Assembly (NCBI GenBank): GCA_946545645.1
Contig: CAMNNQ010000189.1
Location: 1-44,297, forward strand
Direction: 5' to 3'
DNA length: 44,297 bases
Source of the DNA: an uncultured Clostridia bacterium
GTDB taxonomy: Bacteria; Bacillota; Clostridia; Oscillospirales; Ruminococcaceae
Shown: positions 16,751-24,790 of the stretch, piece after piece
Position numbering within the stretch: the first letter of the stretch is position 1
Layout of the letters: every line of letters starts with the position of its first letter
The notes under the pieces: model-generated
What the model was told of the DNA's origin: nothing
The model's input: the letters and a program-made list of their open reading frames with translations, nothing else
Database searches by the model: none
Position numbers and translations under genes: made by a program

Positions 16751-17401
16751 TCATTCTTTCCGGCTCTTGTTTTCAGCTTTGAATTCCCGGCAGAGGTCGG
16801 TGAGAGGGCAGCTTTCGCAGCGCTTGCCCCTCGCCTTGCAGACATCTCTTCCGAAGAGCACCAGCCTGTGGCAGAGGTCAGATGAGCGCTCCGGCGGAAC
16901 GATCTTCCTGAGATCAGCCTCGACCTTAGCCGGCTCCTTGTTCTTTGTCAGCCCCAACCTTCCGGCGATACGGATGCAGTGGGTATCGGTAACGACAGCG
17001 GGCTTATGGAATACGTCGCCCATGATAAGATTGGCGGTCTTGCGGCCTATCCCGGGGAGGGTTATGAGCTCCTCGATGCTGCCGGGGATGCTGCCGCCGA
17101 AGCGCTCTTCGATCTCCCGGCACATTCCGACTATCGACTCTGCCTTGGTCTTATAAAGTCCGCAGGGCTTGATTATCTCTGCGACATCATCTGGATCTGC
17201 CCCCGCAAAGTCGCTGATGCTTTTATATTTTTCAAATAGTATCGGGGTCACAAGATTTACTCTCTCGTCGGTGCACTGCGCAGAGAGCCTCCCGGCGATC
17301 ATCAGTTCGTGGGGCTGCGACCAGTTCAGCGAGCATATTGCGTCAGGGTAGCGTTCCTCCAGCCTGTCGCAGAGGGCGGCTGCCTTTTCTTTAAGTGTCA
17401 C
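16751..17401 (-). CDS. nth: Endonuclease III
   Basis: A 216-residue base-excision repair enzyme: a DNA glycosylase for oxidised pyrimidines that also cuts at the abasic site. The helix-hairpin-helix is LPGIGRKTA (115-123) with catalytic K121. The second catalytic residue is D139 in 'VVTDTHCIR'. The [4Fe-4S] cluster ligands C188-x6-C195-x2-C198-x5-C204 are all present. I chose GTG 17401 because AAAGGAGG lies seven bases before it; a TTG upstream would place that site within the coding region. It starts 14 bp after the stop of the tocopherol-cyclase-like gene, so the two are in one transcript. Confidence 0.95.
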   Translation of the reverse strand: MTLKEKAAALCDRLEERYPDAICSLNWSQPHELMIAGRLSAQCTDERVNLVTPILFEKYKSISDFAGADPDDVAEIIKPCGLYKTKAESIVGMCREIEERFGGSIPGSIEELITLPGIGRKTANLIMGDVFHKPAVVTDTHCIRIAGRLGLTKNKEPAKVEADLRKIVPPERSSDLCHRLVLFGRDVCKARGKRCESCPLTDLCREFKAENKSRKE

Positions 17402-17415
17402 TGAAAGACCTCCTT

Positions 17416-18267
17416 TCAATCCGGGTATTCATACTCAAACGAGGCGTTCCCGCTCTTGATATCCAGCAGGACTTCGCCGTCTCTGACCAGCTTATACCTT
17501 GCCCTGCACGAAGCGCTCTCGTGGATAGTTCTCTCCATTGATCCCAGGACAGGTGCAGCCAGCGGCCTTGCGTGCTTTTCGATGAGCTGGGCTGTGAGGG
17601 TAGTCTTCCCCTGACGGACCGTGATCTTTCCGCCCTTTATCCCGACAGGCCGCGCACCAAGATAGGTAGCTATCCTGTGCTCGGTCTCTCCGAGCATCAC
17701 AACTCCGATTATCCCCGTAAAGCTGACCGGGCCTATAGGAATGTCAGCGACACTCAGCATCACCGAGCCGCCCTCAAAGCAGCACTGTGTCCAACTGTAT
17801 ACCTTCGGGAAAGAGCGGCCCCTGTCTCCTTCTATATAGCCGACTCCGTTTCTGAACTCATACCGTTCTCCGTTTATGGTTATGCAGCCGTCTACCCTGT
17901 GCTTCATACTGACAACCGTATGGCGGCATTCCATAAACGGAACAGCGCAGAAAGGCCCCATAATGTCATACCTTATAGGTGTGAAGCTGCCGAATCTCAG
18001 CCTGCCGCTTACCTTTAGCCCCTCCCGGTCGATATTGAGTTCCATGCCCCTCTCAGTGAATTTATTATCTCCCAGCCGAAGCCTGAAGCCTTTTCTGGTC
18101 TTATGGTAAGCTCCCGCCGGATAGGATGCGCTCCATACTCCGTCGTCGCTGATAAGCTGGACAGAGCAGCTCTCTTTGCCTTTGGAGCGGTGATAAGCTG
18201 CGATGACAGCAAGGGCCTTTTCTCCGCTCTGCGCTTTAAAATAGTATCCTCCGAAGTCGTCCTTCAT
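17416..18267 (-). CDS. Tocopherol cyclase-like family protein
   Basis: A 283-residue protein with the layout of the tocopherol cyclase-like family (PF14249). It opens with 'GGYYFKAQ' and holds the family's central block 'GVGYIEGDRGRSFPKVYSWTQCC' (about residues 145-167). The family is predicted to be a lipocalin-like beta barrel. In plants and cyanobacteria it closes the chromanol ring; in non-photosynthetic Firmicutes the substrate is unknown. Beta-strand alternation continues to the end with no membrane segment or signal peptide. The start is ATG 18267 with GGAGG seven bases before; longer versions lack a site. It is first in a two-gene unit with nth. The family call rests on motif recognition. 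Confidence 0.68.
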   Translation of the reverse strand: MKDDFGGYYFKAQSGEKALAVIAAYHRSKGKESCSVQLISDDGVWSASYPAGAYHKTRKGFRLRLGDNKFTERGMELNIDREGLKVSGRLRFGSFTPIRYDIMGPFCAVPFMECRHTVVSMKHRVDGCITINGERYEFRNGVGYIEGDRGRSFPKVYSWTQCCFEGGSVMLSVADIPIGPVSFTGIIGVVMLGETEHRIATYLGARPVGIKGGKITVRQGKTTLTAQLIEKHARPLAAPVLGSMERTIHESASCRARYKLVRDGEVLLDIKSGNASFEYEYPD

Positions 18268-18298
18268 GGATGCGCCTCCTTTATCCCTTATTGATATT

Positions 18299-18327
18299 AT
18301 GATACTACAAGACCGCCCGGATGTCAA
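18299..18327 (-). promoter_or_regulatory. SigA promoter of the tocopherol-cyclase-like / nth unit
   Basis: Minus strand TTGACA (18322-18327), 17-bp spacer and TATCAT (18299-18304). It faces away from the promoter of the ABC transporter operon. Confidence 0.78.
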
Positions 18328-18361
18328 TGATCTGCATTTAATGATTAGTTAATAAATCCCG

Positions 18362-18370
18362 TGTTATACT
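18362..18370 (+). promoter_or_regulatory. Extended -10 promoter of the ABC/two-component operon
   Basis: TGT-TATACT at 18362-18370 is a near-consensus -10 with TGn extension. The -35 region (TGATTA, 18342-18347) is weak, as often seen for activated promoters. The response regulator encoded in the same operon may act here. Confidence 0.55.
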
Positions 18371-18415
18371 TTAGACACAGTAAAGAAGACACAGAGATCA
18401 TCAGGAGGGAAGAAT

Positions 18416-20785
18416 ATGTTTTTTCACATTCTGAAAAAGGACATGAAGCGGAAAAAGACGATGAATGTCATCGTGCTGCTCTTTATAATCCTTTCGTCGA
18501 TGTTCGCATCGTCCAGTGTAAACAATATCGTAACTGTTCTCGGAGGCGTCGAGTATTTTATGGATAAGTCCGGCATCGCGGATGTCGATTACTTTTATCT
18601 GACCGCCGAGAAAGGTTCAGGCGATACGTTGACAGCGAAGCTGGAAGCCGAGCCTTCCGTGACCGGCTTCACAAAGGAAACGGTTATCTTCAACTATGCC
18701 GCTAATATAACCCTCGACGGCAAAAAGGTCATGGAATACACCAACTCTTCTATGATCCAGAGAGTCGGTGAAGCAGATGTCAAATACTTCGATAAGGACA
18801 ACAAAGTCATTGAGAGCGTTCCCGAAGGATGTGTCTATATCACCGGCGGACAGCCTGTGAATTCCGGACTGAAAGAGGGAGATATGCTGGATATCAGAGC
18901 CGGAGAGCATACGGTAAGGCTCAAGTATATCGGATACGGCAAGGACGCAATGCTGGGTTCCAACTTTACCAACAATCCCAGGCTGTTGGTCAGCGACAAG
19001 ACCTTTGAGGAGTTCCTTGCGGACGAGAGCACACGGAATTATGTCGGCGGTGTCTACTATGTAAAGACCAGCGACAGAAAGGCCCTTTCGGAAGCGGTGT
19101 CGGAAGACGTATCCATAACCTTCGATGCCGATGGAAGTGTCATCCGTATGACCTATATAATGGAGGTGCTTGTCGCTGCAATGCTGCTGATCGTTTCGGT
19201 GATCCTGCTGCTTGTAGCCTTTGTAGTGCTCCGCTTTACCATAGGCTTTACAATAGCCGAAGAGTTCAGAGAGATCGGCGTCATGAAAGCGATAGGCATC
19301 AAAAACCGCTATATCAGAACTCTCTATCTTGTAAAATATCTGGGCATGGCGATAGTCGGAGCCGTGGCGGGTTACTTCATCGGTATCCCCTTCGGAAGGA
19401 TGATGCTCAGTTCGGCTGAACAGTCAATGGTGCTCGGCAACGACAGCTCGGTGCTCATCGGCGCTCTGGCAGCCCTCGCAGTAGTTGTCATAATCCTGCT
19501 CTTCTGCTATAGCTGCACAAAGAAGATCAGAAAGCTCTCCCCGATAGATGCCGTAAGGAACGGCCAGACAGGAGAGCGCTTCCGCAAGCACAGCTTTATG
19601 AAGCTCGGAAAGAGCAGGCTTGGAACAAACGGCTTTCTCTCTGCCAACGATGTAGTCTCCCAGCCAAAGCAGTATGGGATCATTACTCTTATCTTTACTC
19701 TCTGTCTGCTCCTGGTAATGATCCTTGCCAACACAGCCAATACTCTTGCCAGCGATAAGCTGCTCTTTACCCTCGGTGTCACCAAGAGCGATATCTATTA
19801 CAATACAGTCCAGAGGTTTATGGATATTAACAGTGCCAAGACGGATTACCGGGAATATATAGAGGAATGTGAAAAGAAGCTGGCCGATGCCGGCATTCCC
19901 GGAAAGATCAAAAGCGAGACGATCTTCAAGGTGCCTATGGAATACGGCGGTATGAGGCAGAACGTCACAATGCTCTGGTGCCCTGATACCGATACCTCGG
20001 AATACGTTTACGAGCGCGGTACACCTCCGCAGAACGTTTACGAATTTGCGACAACATCTCAGATCTGTGAGGAATTCGGATTTGATATCGGCGATAAGGT
20101 CGAGCTGACCATCAACGGAAAGAAAGAAGAATATCTGCTGACCGCAGTTTTCCAGAGCATGAACCAGCTTGGCAAGGTAGGCCGGCTGCATCAGGATGTC
20201 CCGATGGAATTCAAGAATGCCTCTCTCGGATTTGCCTTCCAGATAAATTTTGACGACCATCCCGATAAAAATACCATCGAGGAGCGCAAGGAGAAGGTCA
20301 AGGAGCTTCTTGAGGTCGATAAGGTGATGAACATAACCGAATTCGTTGACGATTGCGTCAATTCCGCTTCGGCCATTACAGCCGTCAAGAACCTTATGCT
20401 GATCGTTACGTTGCTGATAATCATAATGATCGCAGTCCTTATGGAGCGTTCCTTCATAACCAAGGAGAAGTCTGAGATCGCTCTGATGAAGGCACTTGGC
20501 TTTAAGGATAAGCAGATCATCATGCACCACACTCTCCGCTTTGTAATCGTCGGAGCCCTGGCAGGGATCTTCTCCGCAGCCCTCTGTATGCCGCTGACTA
20601 AGCTGGCCATAGACCCGATCTTCGGTATAATGGGAGCCACTGAAGGCGTATCCTACGAGATAGTCCCGCTGGAGATCTTCCTGATCTATCCTGCGATCAT
20701 CCTCGCAGCTATTATCCTGGCCGCCTTCTTCACCTCCTTCCTTACAAAGAAGGTAAAGGCCTCGGATACAGCAAACATTGAATGA
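18416..20785 (+). CDS. ABC transporter permease with two FtsX domains
   Basis: A 789-residue membrane protein. TM1 lies at about 18-37, a large outer domain at about 40-235, and a three-helix FtsX domain at about 240-365 with 'EEFREIGVMKAIGIKNRYIRTLYLVKYLGM'. A second half has TM5 near 420, another large outer domain (about 455-645) and a second FtsX domain (645-785) with 'KSEIALMKALGFKDKQIIMHHTLRF'. This double layout is typical of MacB/LolCE-like 'mechanotransmission' permeases that move lipids, peptides or drugs without a classical channel. The ATG follows AGGAGGGAAGAAT. It is the first gene in an operon with its ATPase, a regulator and a kinase. The substrate is unknown; a role in envelope defence is a reasonable inference. 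Confidence 0.9.
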   Translation: MFFHILKKDMKRKKTMNVIVLLFIILSSMFASSSVNNIVTVLGGVEYFMDKSGIADVDYFYLTAEKGSGDTLTAKLEAEPSVTGFTKETVIFNYAANITLDGKKVMEYTNSSMIQRVGEADVKYFDKDNKVIESVPEGCVYITGGQPVNSGLKEGDMLDIRAGEHTVRLKYIGYGKDAMLGSNFTNNPRLLVSDKTFEEFLADESTRNYVGGVYYVKTSDRKALSEAVSEDVSITFDADGSVIRMTYIMEVLVAAMLLIVSVILLLVAFVVLRFTIGFTIAEEFREIGVMKAIGIKNRYIRTLYLVKYLGMAIVGAVAGYFIGIPFGRMMLSSAEQSMVLGNDSSVLIGALAALAVVVIILLFCYSCTKKIRKLSPIDAVRNGQTGERFRKHSFMKLGKSRLGTNGFLSANDVVSQPKQYGIITLIFTLCLLLVMILANTANTLASDKLLFTLGVTKSDIYYNTVQRFMDINSAKTDYREYIEECEKKLADAGIPGKIKSETIFKVPMEYGGMRQNVTMLWCPDTDTSEYVYERGTPPQNVYEFATTSQICEEFGFDIGDKVELTINGKKEEYLLTAVFQSMNQLGKVGRLHQDVPMEFKNASLGFAFQINFDDHPDKNTIEERKEKVKELLEVDKVMNITEFVDDCVNSASAITAVKNLMLIVTLLIIIMIAVLMERSFITKEKSEIALMKALGFKDKQIIMHHTLRFVIVGALAGIFSAALCMPLTKLAIDPIFGIMGATEGVSYEIVPLEIFLIYPAIILAAIILAAFFTSFLTKKVKASDTANIE

Positions 20786-20840
20786 TATAATCCCGGAGAA
20801 AGTACTGAACGTTCATCATATCAGAAAAGGAGCAAGTATT

Positions 20841-21608
20841 ATGGAAAAGATACTCGAAGTAAAGGGACTCTGCAAGACATATATCGTAAACAAGAAGCAG
20901 AACAATGTTCTCAGAAATATCGACCTGACTGTTTCCGAAGGGGAGATGGTAGGTGTAATGGGGCCCTCCGGCTCCGGCAAATCGACTTTGCTCTATACGG
21001 TTTCAGGTATGGATCAGATGACATCCGGCGAGGTTAAATTCTACGGAAAGGATATCTCCAAGCTCCCGCCGGATGAGCTGGCGGAACTCAGGCTGGATGA
21101 GATGGGCTTTATCTTCCAGCAGATGTATATGCTCAAGAACCTGACTGTCCTGGACAATATCATCCTCCCGGCAGTAAGATCCGAAAAGAATAAGGCCTCC
21201 CGCTCCGAGAAGCAGCAGAAAGGTTTGGAGCTTATGAAGATGCTGGGTATATCCGAGCTGGCGGACAACGATATCAACGAGGCCTCCGGCGGTCAGCTCC
21301 AGAGAGCCTGCATCGCCAGAAGCATGATAAATTCCCCGAAGGTCATTTTTGCAGACGAGCCCACAGGCGCCCTCAACCGTACATCCTCCGAAGAGGTAAC
21401 TGACAAGCTCAATGAGCTCAACCGTATGGGCACGACAGTCGTGCTGGTAACTCACGACACCCATGTAGCGGCAAAATGCGACAGAATATTATTTATAGTT
21501 GACGGAACTATAAAAGAGGAGTATAATTTAGGTAAGTACACCGGGGCTGCAACGATGAGAGACAGAGAGCGCAAGCTCTCCGAGTGGCTCATGAATATGG
21601 GCTGGTAA
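20841..21608 (+). CDS. ABC transporter ATP-binding protein, MacB/LolD type
   Basis: A 255-residue ATPase paired with the preceding permease. Walker A is GPSGSGKST (41-49), the Q-loop lies in 'FIFQQMYML', the signature is ASGGQ (148-152, Ala for the usual Leu), Walker B is VIFADEP (168-174), and the H-loop is 'LVTHDTHVA'. Overall it is in the LolD/MacB/FtsE clade. The start is ATG 20841 with AAAAGGAG upstream; in-frame codons before it overlap the permease and have no site. The C-terminal extension (about 230-255) is charged. The pairing is set by order, direction and 55-bp spacing. Confidence 0.93.
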   Translation: MEKILEVKGLCKTYIVNKKQNNVLRNIDLTVSEGEMVGVMGPSGSGKSTLLYTVSGMDQMTSGEVKFYGKDISKLPPDELAELRLDEMGFIFQQMYMLKNLTVLDNIILPAVRSEKNKASRSEKQQKGLELMKMLGISELADNDINEASGGQLQRACIARSMINSPKVIFADEPTGALNRTSSEEVTDKLNELNRMGTTVVLVTHDTHVAAKCDRILFIVDGTIKEEYNLGKYTGAATMRDRERKLSEWLMNMGW

Positions 21609-21634
21609 GCTCCCGCCCTGTAAGGAGGCTGCCT

Positions 21635-22297
21635 ATGATAGATGTTCTGATAGTAGAGGATAATTCCGATATACTAAGTCTGCTCTGCGATCTTCTGCGT
21701 GCAGAGGGGTATACCGTATCCTGTGCGGAAAGCGGGGAAAAGGCGCTGGAGCTGTTTGAGAAGTACGGCTCCCGCCTTATTCTGCTGGATATAATGCTCC
21801 CGGGGATCGACGGCTTCGCTGTCTGCGAGAGGATAAGGCGCCAGAGCGATGTTCCGATCTTTATCCTCAGCGCCAGGACAGAGAAAAACGATAAGCTCAA
21901 CGGCCTCATTACAGGAGCCGACGACTATATCGAGAAGCCTTATGATATTGACCTGCTGACAGCAAAGATCGCAGGCGTTTTCAAGCGCAGATATTCTCTG
22001 GACGAATTCAAGTGCGGAGACCTGGTGCTGAACCGCTCCGAAAGGACAGTTTCACTCGCCGGCAAGCCACTTGATATGACCGCCAAGGAGTTCGAGCTCC
22101 TCCTGCTCCTCTGCGAGAACCAGGGAAAGACTCTGACCAAGGAATATCTCTTCTCCTATATCTGGGGGAGCGATTCCGAGACTGAGCTTCAGACGGTAAC
22201 TGTCCATATCAAGCGGCTAAGGGAAAAAATAGAGCGCGACCCGAAGTCCCCCGAGCATATACAGACAGTCTGGGGAGTGGGGTATAAGTTCGTATGA
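21635..22297 (+). CDS. OmpR-family response regulator of the ABC operon
   Basis: A 220-residue regulator. The receiver domain has E8/D9, phospho-acceptor D52 (LLDIMLPG), S79 and K101. The winged helix (about 125-220) ends in 'HIKRLREKIERDPKSPEHIQTVWGVGYKF'. The ATG at 21635 has TAAGGAGG at a good distance; a longer frame overlapping the ATPase gene is rejected. It overlaps the kinase gene by 4 bases (ATGA), so the two are translated together. It probably controls the transporter operon in the manner of BceR or VncR-type systems (inference). Confidence 0.93.
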   Translation: MIDVLIVEDNSDILSLLCDLLRAEGYTVSCAESGEKALELFEKYGSRLILLDIMLPGIDGFAVCERIRRQSDVPIFILSARTEKNDKLNGLITGADDYIEKPYDIDLLTAKIAGVFKRRYSLDEFKCGDLVLNRSERTVSLAGKPLDMTAKEFELLLLLCENQGKTLTKEYLFSYIWGSDSETELQTVTVHIKRLREKIERDPKSPEHIQTVWGVGYKFV

Positions 22298-23523
22298 GCA
22301 GATATAACAGACTGATCCTGATCGTTATCCTGATCTTTGCCGCAGCTTTCTTAGCCGGGAACCTGCTCCTGCCTGTCCGCGCAGACCGCGATGAAGAAGG
22401 CTTGCGGAAGGTGGAGATCGAGAGAGTCACCAGAGCTCTGCTGGCAGGCAGTGAGCCGGACATTTCTTCCTCCGAGTATATCTCCGCGATCTCTCCCGAC
22501 GATGGCTCGGACGGCTTTGTAAACAGCGGGAAAGATATTGTGCTCATACGCGCAGGAGGAAAGCTCTATCGGCTGGAGCTGCGGGGGTCGGATACCGTTT
22601 TCCGTAAAACGAGAGTGATATTCAATGCCTTTCTGGCGGCGGCAGCTATCCTTTCTCTGGCGATAATGATCTATATCCGCCAGAGGATCATCAAGCCCTT
22701 CAACCGGGTCAGCGAACTGCCCTATGAGCTCAGCCGAGGGAATCTGACAGTCCCGGTCGATGAATCCGGCGGAAAATATTTCGGCAGATTTATCTGGGGA
22801 ACAGATATGCTGCGCGAGAAGCTGGAAGATCAGAAAGCCCGTGAGCTGGCCTTCCAGCGCGATAAGCAGACACTCCTGCTATCTGTCTCCCACGATATCA
22901 AGACGCCCCTCTCGGCTATAAAGCTCTCCGCTAAGGCTCTCTCCAAGGGGATCTATACCGATAAGGAAAAGCTCTCGCAGGTCTACGAGAACATCGGCCA
23001 TAACGCCGACGAGATCGAGCAGTATGTCAAGCGCATAACCGACACCGCCAGCGACGATTTCCTCAGCCTGGATGTAAACATCGGGGAGATATACTTATCT
23101 GAGCTGGTGGAGAGAGTAAGGCGCTACTACACCCCGAAGCTGGAGCTTATCCATACCGGGTTCATCATCGGAGATTTTTCTGACTGCCTGATAAAATGCG
23201 ATGTTGACCGCGCCGAAGAGGTGATGCAGAACATCATCGAGAACGCTGTTAAATACGGCGACGGAAAAGAGATAAAGCTCTCCTTCTCCGAAGAAGAGGA
23301 TTGCCGCCTCATTACCGTCTCCAATTCAGGGACACCTGTTTCGGATGACGAGCTGATACATATCTTTGACAGCTTCAAGCGGGGGTCAAACTCGGCAGGC
23401 AAGCCCGGCAGCGGCCTTGGGCTCTATATCTGCCGCAGGCTCATGGCCTCTATGGACGGAGACATATTTGCCCGTACGGACAGCGGACAGATGCAGATAA
23501 CGGCAGTATTCCGAAAAGTATAA
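22294..23523 (+). CDS. Sensor histidine kinase of the ABC operon
   Basis: A 409-residue kinase. TM1 is at about 7-27, a short outer loop of about 80 residues (30-108), TM2 at about 109-129, then a HAMP-like linker. HisKA has H200 in 'LLLSVSHDIKTPLSAIK'. The ATPase domain has 'NIIENAVKYG', and GSGLGLYI as its G2 box. The G1 region is 'VSNSGTPVSDDEL', where the usual DxGxGI is replaced by NSGTPV. This variant is common in this subfamily. The short sensor loop suggests that it senses through partners, possibly the neighbouring permease, as in intramembrane-sensing kinases. This is inferred from size only. Confidence 0.9.
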   Translation: MSRYNRLILIVILIFAAAFLAGNLLLPVRADRDEEGLRKVEIERVTRALLAGSEPDISSSEYISAISPDDGSDGFVNSGKDIVLIRAGGKLYRLELRGSDTVFRKTRVIFNAFLAAAAILSLAIMIYIRQRIIKPFNRVSELPYELSRGNLTVPVDESGGKYFGRFIWGTDMLREKLEDQKARELAFQRDKQTLLLSVSHDIKTPLSAIKLSAKALSKGIYTDKEKLSQVYENIGHNADEIEQYVKRITDTASDDFLSLDVNIGEIYLSELVERVRRYYTPKLELIHTGFIIGDFSDCLIKCDVDRAEEVMQNIIENAVKYGDGKEIKLSFSEEEDCRLITVSNSGTPVSDDELIHIFDSFKRGSNSAGKPGSGLGLYICRRLMASMDGDIFARTDSGQMQITAVFRKV

Positions 23524-23524
23524 G

Positions 23525-23562
23525 CAAATTCGCCCCGCTGAACCGTCAGCGGGGCGAATTTG
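23525..23562. terminator. Bidirectional terminator between the ABC operon and leuD
   Basis: A perfect stem of about 17 bp (23525-23541 with 23546-23562) and a 4-base loop ACCG. The outer part is A/T rich on both strands, so it can end transcripts from both sides. Confidence 0.88.
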
Positions 23563-23568
23563 TTAATG

Positions 23569-24048
23569 TTATTTCAGCGAATTCAGCAGGCCGTTGGAGT
23601 TGATGATATTTATCAGGAACTCCGGGAATGACTGCCCCTGATATTTCTCACCTTTGGTGATGTTCTCAATGACTCCGGTGTCGAAGTCGATGGAGATCTC
23701 GTCGCCTGCTTCGATCTTTTCGGCAGCTTCGTCACATTCGATTATCGGGAGCCCGATGTTGATAGCGTTGCGGTAGAAGATACGAGCAAAGCTCTTTGCG
23801 ATGACACAGCTTATTCCGCTGGCCTTGATCGAAGCCGGAGCGTGCTCTCTCGAAGAGCCGCAGCCGAAATTGGCCTTTGCGACCATTATGTCTCCCTTTT
23901 TGACCCGGGATGCAAATTCTGTGTCTATGTCCTCCATGCAGTGCTTTGCCAGCTCCTGCATATCTGCTGTGTTCAAATATCTTGCGGGGATGATAACATC
24001 GGTATCGACATTGTCTCCGTACTTATGTGCTGTGCCCTGTGCTTTCAT
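23569..24048 (-). CDS. leuD: 3-isopropylmalate dehydratase small subunit
   Basis: A 159-residue swivel subunit. With LeuC it isomerises 2-isopropylmalate to 3-isopropylmalate in leucine synthesis. Family marks are '[17 protein letters not shown]' at the start and '[12 protein letters not shown]' (about 60-71), which contributes to the substrate pocket. Its length is that of the clostridial/archaeal short form. The ATG has AAGGATC at a rather long spacing. It lies 18 bp after an unknown gene and not directly after leuC, which is unusual. leuA and leuB are not in the window. Aconitase-type substrates such as homoaconitate or methylmalate remain possible for this LeuD class. Confidence 0.92.
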   Translation of the reverse strand: MKAQGTAHKYGDNVDTDVIIPARYLNTADMQELAKHCMEDIDTEFASRVKKGDIMVAKANFGCGSSREHAPASIKASGISCVIAKSFARIFYRNAINIGLPIIECDEAAEKIEAGDEISIDFDTGVIENITKGEKYQGQSFPEFLINIINSNGLLNSLK

Positions 24049-24066
24049 ATCGGGATGATCCTTTCT

Positions 24067-24456
24067 TTACTTATTGACATAATCCGAGGCGCCAAATACG
24101 TTCTCGCCGTTTGCCTGACGGTTGAGCTCATCATAGATCTGCTCCATATAAGCTCCGTCGATCTTTTCCTTATTTCTTGTGATGTAGTAGCAGATCTTGG
24201 CCTTTCCGAAAAGGCCTGTCTTTACCAGCTTAACGACTGACTTGCCGTTTACACTGGTGTTTTCAAAGGCGTTCAGTCCCTTTTTGTCTATAACGGACTG
24301 TATCATGTCGACTGTAAATCCGTTAGTGCCTTTAAGCTCGGCAATAATGTCGTCGGCCTTTGCCTCCTTCTGTGAGTCATTGAGCGAATGACCGTATTTC
24401 TTGGTTATGATACTGAGCAGAGTGTCCCAGAACAATACTCTTAAAAAGTCCTTCAC
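24067..24456 (-). CDS. Unknown 129-residue protein between leuC and leuD
   Basis: A 129-residue protein that I do not recognise. It starts with GTG 24456, eight bases after AAAGGAGG, a strong site. It has an amphipathic or weakly hydrophobic N-terminus (MKDFLRVLFWDTLLSII), no signal peptide and no cysteine cluster (one Cys near residue 88). The rest is predicted mixed helix and strand, Lys/Asp/Asn-rich. A segment such as 'GLFGKAKICYYITRNKEKIDGAYMEQIYDEL' could form a small wing-like unit, but no known motif is present. It lies 18 bp before leuD in the same direction and so is likely in the leuC-leuD transcript. Confidence 0.72.
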   Translation of the reverse strand: MKDFLRVLFWDTLLSIITKKYGHSLNDSQKEAKADDIIAELKGTNGFTVDMIQSVIDKKGLNAFENTSVNGKSVVKLVKTGLFGKAKICYYITRNKEKIDGAYMEQIYDELNRQANGENVFGASDYVNK

Positions 24457-24489
24457 GGCTACAGCCTCCTTTCGTTGCTGAGTTTTGTA

Positions 24490-24633
24490 TTATCGGATAT
24501 CAGAAACGGCGCAGTTCGTGTAAGAAACAGCCCGGCTTGTCTGATATCCTGAGAGAGTCTTCTCTAAAGCGCCCCGGCAGACTGGAATGGATGTGTATCC
24601 GTGCCGCAGGATCGCTTTAAGAGCCAAGAACAT
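24490..24633 (-). other. Possible 47-residue ORF with internal inverted repeat, doubtful
   Basis: An ATG-started frame of 48 codons (MFLALKAILRHGY...) in the gap between leuC and the unknown gene. There is no ribosome binding site before the ATG (CAGCAACAAA). Its end contains a perfect 10-bp inverted repeat (24495-24504 with 24540-24549), which points to an RNA structure more than to a protein. I list it because it is the only ATG frame here; I think it is more likely non-coding. Confidence 0.2.
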
Positions 24634-24650
24634 TTTGTTGCTGATCTGTC

Positions 24651-24758
24651 TCATTCCTCGCTGTCGTTCTTATGCCTGTCCCAGAAAATGAACCCCAGAA
24701 GGAAAACATAGATACAAACAGTAAAAAAGAATGTGAATGCCAGCAGATCGGTAGGTAC
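24651..24758 (-). other. Hydrophobic 35-residue frame lacking a start codon, just after leuC
   Basis: Frame bounded by stops that encodes 'DLLAFTFFFTVCIYVF' then 'LLGFIFWDRHKNDSEE' and a stop. One clear membrane segment followed by a charged tail looks like a real small membrane protein. But the frame contains no ATG, GTG or TTG, and no ribosome binding site. It could be a decayed gene, start at a rare codon, or have lost its start by a sequence error. It lies about 30 bases after the leuC stop. Confidence 0.25.
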
Positions 24759-24790
24759 TTAGATCTTATTTTTCGTAATAGAGCTTCCCG

